Shown: positions 7,064-8,480 of the stretch, in pieces
How the letters are laid out: each line of letters begins with the position of its first letter
Numbering within the stretch: the first letter of the stretch is position 1
NCBI GenBank assembly: GCA_031274335.1
Contig: JAISQG010000221.1
Coordinates: forward strand, 1-8,480
DNA length: 8,480 bases
Direction of reading: 5' to 3'
Source: Gracilibacteraceae bacterium
GTDB taxonomy: Bacteria; Bacillota; Desulfitobacteriia; Desulfitobacteriales; Syntrophobotulaceae
The notes under the pieces: generated by a model
Seen by the model: the letters and a program-made list of their open reading frames with translations, nothing else
Database searches by the model: none
Told to the model about the DNA's origin: nothing
Program-made: the position numbers and the translations under genes

Positions 7064-8008
7064 TCAGGCTTTGCCGTCGCCTTTCCCGCTCGCCAGCACC
7101 TGCTTGCCCACGGCCACTACCGAGGCGATGTCGACGACATTGGCGGGGATGATCATGCTGTTGCCGGCTTTGGCCAGTTTGCCGAACTCGTTTAAATAGG
7201 CCTCAGCTATGCGCAGGGAGACGGCCTCGCCGCCGCCGGGGACGCCTATGGCCTCGGCCACCACTTTCAGGCCCAGGGCCGTGGCCTCGGCCACGAGGCG
7301 GATCTGCGCGGCTTCGCCTTCGGCTTCGTTGATGCGTTTCTGCTTCTCGCCTTCCGACAGGTTGATTTTAGCCTGTTTCTCGCCGTCGGCCGTGTTGATC
7401 TTGGCCTGCCGTTCGCCTTCAGAACGGGCTATTTCAGCCCGCTTTTCCCGCTCGGCTTTCATGTATTGCTCCATGGCGTCCTTGATGCTCTGGGGCGGGG
7501 TGATGTTTCTGATCTCATAGCGGTTGATCTTGATGCCCCAGGGGTCGGAAGCTTTGTCGACGGCGTTGATTATGGCGGTGTTGATGGTCTCGCGTTCCTC
7601 AAAAGTGCGGTCCAGCTCAAGCTTGCCGATGACGCTGCGCATGGTGGTCTGGGCCATCTGAATGGCGGCGAAATGATAGCGGTCGACCCCGTAGCTGGCT
7701 CTTTGGGGATCCATCACCGTAAGGTAGAGAACGCCGTCGACTTCCACGGAGATGTTGTCGCGGGTTATGCAGATTTGCGGGGGGACGTCGATGACCTGCT
7801 CTTTGAGCGTGTGCTTATAGGCCACCCGGTCCAGAAAGGGCAAAAGGAGGTGAAAGCCGGAGACGAGCGTGGCGTGGTATTTGCCGAGCCGTTCGATCAC
7901 AAAGGCCTCGTTCTGCGGCACTATGCGCACGTATTTGACGAACAGAAAAATCAGGAAGGCGGCCGCCATCGTCAGGCCGACGAAGAGCGAGTTGTCTATA
8001 AAATTCAT
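7064..8008 (-). CDS. qmcA: SPFH/Band 7 (stomatin/paraslipin, QmcA-like) membrane protein
   Basis: This 314-residue membrane-anchored scaffold protein belongs to the stomatin family, which forms large oligomers in membrane microdomains and is usually encoded beside NfeD. Residues 6-24 form a single N-terminal membrane segment (GLTMAAAFLIFLFV). The SPFH domain covers about 28-190, with VPQNEAFVIERLGKYHATL, GFHLLLPFLDRV, ITRDNISVEVDGVLYLTV and DPWGIKINRYEIRNITPP, all typical of the QmcA/SLP-2 branch. A charged coiled coil follows at about 183-250, built partly of tandem 11-residue units (EGERQAKINTA, DGEKQAKINLS, EGEKQKRINEA). The hydrophobic oligomerisation tail (SMIIPANVVDIASVV) is at about 283-297. 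Length is normal for the family. AGGAG lies five bases ahead of ATG 8008, and the start overlaps the NfeD stop by four bases (ATGA), showing translational coupling. The gene symbol is by family resemblance to E. coli QmcA, not by proven orthology. Confidence 0.93.
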   Translation of the reverse strand: MNFIDNSLFVGLTMAAAFLIFLFVKYVRIVPQNEAFVIERLGKYHATLVSGFHLLLPFLDRVAYKHTLKEQVIDVPPQICITRDNISVEVDGVLYLTVMDPQRASYGVDRYHFAAIQMAQTTMRSVIGKLELDRTFEERETINTAIINAVDKASDPWGIKINRYEIRNITPPQSIKDAMEQYMKAEREKRAEIARSEGERQAKINTADGEKQAKINLSEGEKQKRINEAEGEAAQIRLVAEATALGLKVVAEAIGVPGGGEAVSLRIAEAYLNEFGKLAKAGNSMIIPANVVDIASVVAVGKQVLASGKGDGKA

Positions 8009-8472
8009 ATTTTCTCCTTTGGGGTGATGATCAGCGTCAGGCCGTCGATGCGCCGCACCAGGCCGCGCGCGCCGGCCGCCAGAACCGGGCCTTCCGTTCT
8101 GGCCTGCCAGTTGACGCCGTTAAGCTCCGCCAGCCCCGCGTCGCGCCCGACCTCTTCCAGCACCAGAACTTCGCGTCCGATGAACCGCCCTGAAAAGACA
8201 GGGTCGTCCATATTGTCGTTTTTGGCCAGGCGGCCCTGGAAGAGGCTCTTCAGCTTGCGCCTCAGGGCCATCAGCGAGAAGACCGAGACGGCCATAAAAA
8301 TGGCCAGCTGGAGACCCGGCGGAATATTCAGGGCCAGCAAAAGCAGGCTGACCGCCCAGGCCCCTATCCCGAAAAAAATCAGGAAAAAGCCCGGCGTGGC
8401 CGCTTCCAGCGCCAGAAAGACGAGGCCCAGCACAAACCAGAACAGCGTGGGATTAAAGCCTAATATCTCCAT
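8005..8472 (-). CDS. NfeD-family membrane protein (short form, YbbK-like)
   Basis: This 155-residue inner-membrane protein is the standard partner of stomatin-like SPFH proteins. Hydrophobic segments lie at about 8-24 (FWFVLGLVFLALEAATPGF), 27-48 (LIFFGIGAWAVSLLLLAL) and 52-69 (GLQLAIFMAVSVFSLMAL). They are followed by a basic loop and a C-terminal soluble OB-fold domain, with GREVLVLEEVG, LNGVNWQAR and ARGLVRRIDGLTLIITP typical of the family. There is no N-terminal ClpP-like protease domain, so this is the short NfeD type. ATG 8472 gives the expected N-terminus, but only eight bases precede it in the window and they show no ribosome site, so a start further upstream cannot be excluded. Its TGA (8007-8005) overlaps the SPFH start, and the promoter must lie outside the window. 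Confidence 0.9.
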   Translation of the reverse strand: MEILGFNPTLFWFVLGLVFLALEAATPGFFLIFFGIGAWAVSLLLLALNIPPGLQLAIFMAVSVFSLMALRRKLKSLFQGRLAKNDNMDDPVFSGRFIGREVLVLEEVGRDAGLAELNGVNWQARTEGPVLAAGARGLVRRIDGLTLIITPKEKI

Positions 8473-8480
8473 ATGGAAAG

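Overview
The window looks like a bacterial chromosome segment of moderate to high GC. A Desulfovibrio-like delta-proteobacterium is a reasonable guess. It rests on the type I-C Cas7 sequence, a good sigma-54-type promoter match and the large soluble PAS hybrid kinase. This is inference; no rRNA or other decisive marker is present.

Left part (1-1300), a decaying accessory region. The window opens inside a type I-C CRISPR-Cas backbone gene (cas7c/csd2), which ends at 571. The usual partners cas4, cas1, cas2 and a repeat array do not follow. Instead there is about 230 bases with no recognisable gene, then a minus-strand antitoxin-like small gene interrupted by one in-frame TAA (801-995). After it comes a frameshifted C-terminal scrap of what looks like an IS1634/IS4-type transposase (about 1022-1260).

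Centre-left (1302-2606). A lone, GC-rich gene (1302-2033) encodes a proline-rich protein with a C-terminal resolvase-type helix-turn-helix and an internal repeat. It is followed by a 573-base gene-free stretch. This holds a perfect 19-bp inverted repeat, a second stem-loop, a sigma-54-like -24/-12 element (2370-2385) and, directly abutting it, a (CT)16 tract (2384-2415). An AT-rich leader then runs to the next gene.

Centre (2607-6979), a two-gene signalling operon. It encodes a 1140-residue cytoplasmic hybrid histidine kinase (PAS x4, HisKA, HATPase, REC, HPt). Seventeen bases later comes a response regulator diguanylate cyclase (REC-GGDEF with intact GGEEF and I-site). The natural reading is a His-Asp-His-Asp relay that ends in cyclic-di-GMP synthesis. 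A bidirectional terminator (7009-7039) closes this unit and the convergent one.

Right part (7064-8472, minus strand). An NfeD-family membrane protein and a stomatin/QmcA-like SPFH protein overlap by four bases (ATGA), the standard nfeD-stomatin membrane-microdomain operon.

The most interesting point is the (CT)16 microsatellite. It sits exactly where a sigma-54 transcript would start, and it is followed by a frame open all the way into the kinase, so repeat-number change could alter either promoter output or the N-terminus of the kinase.
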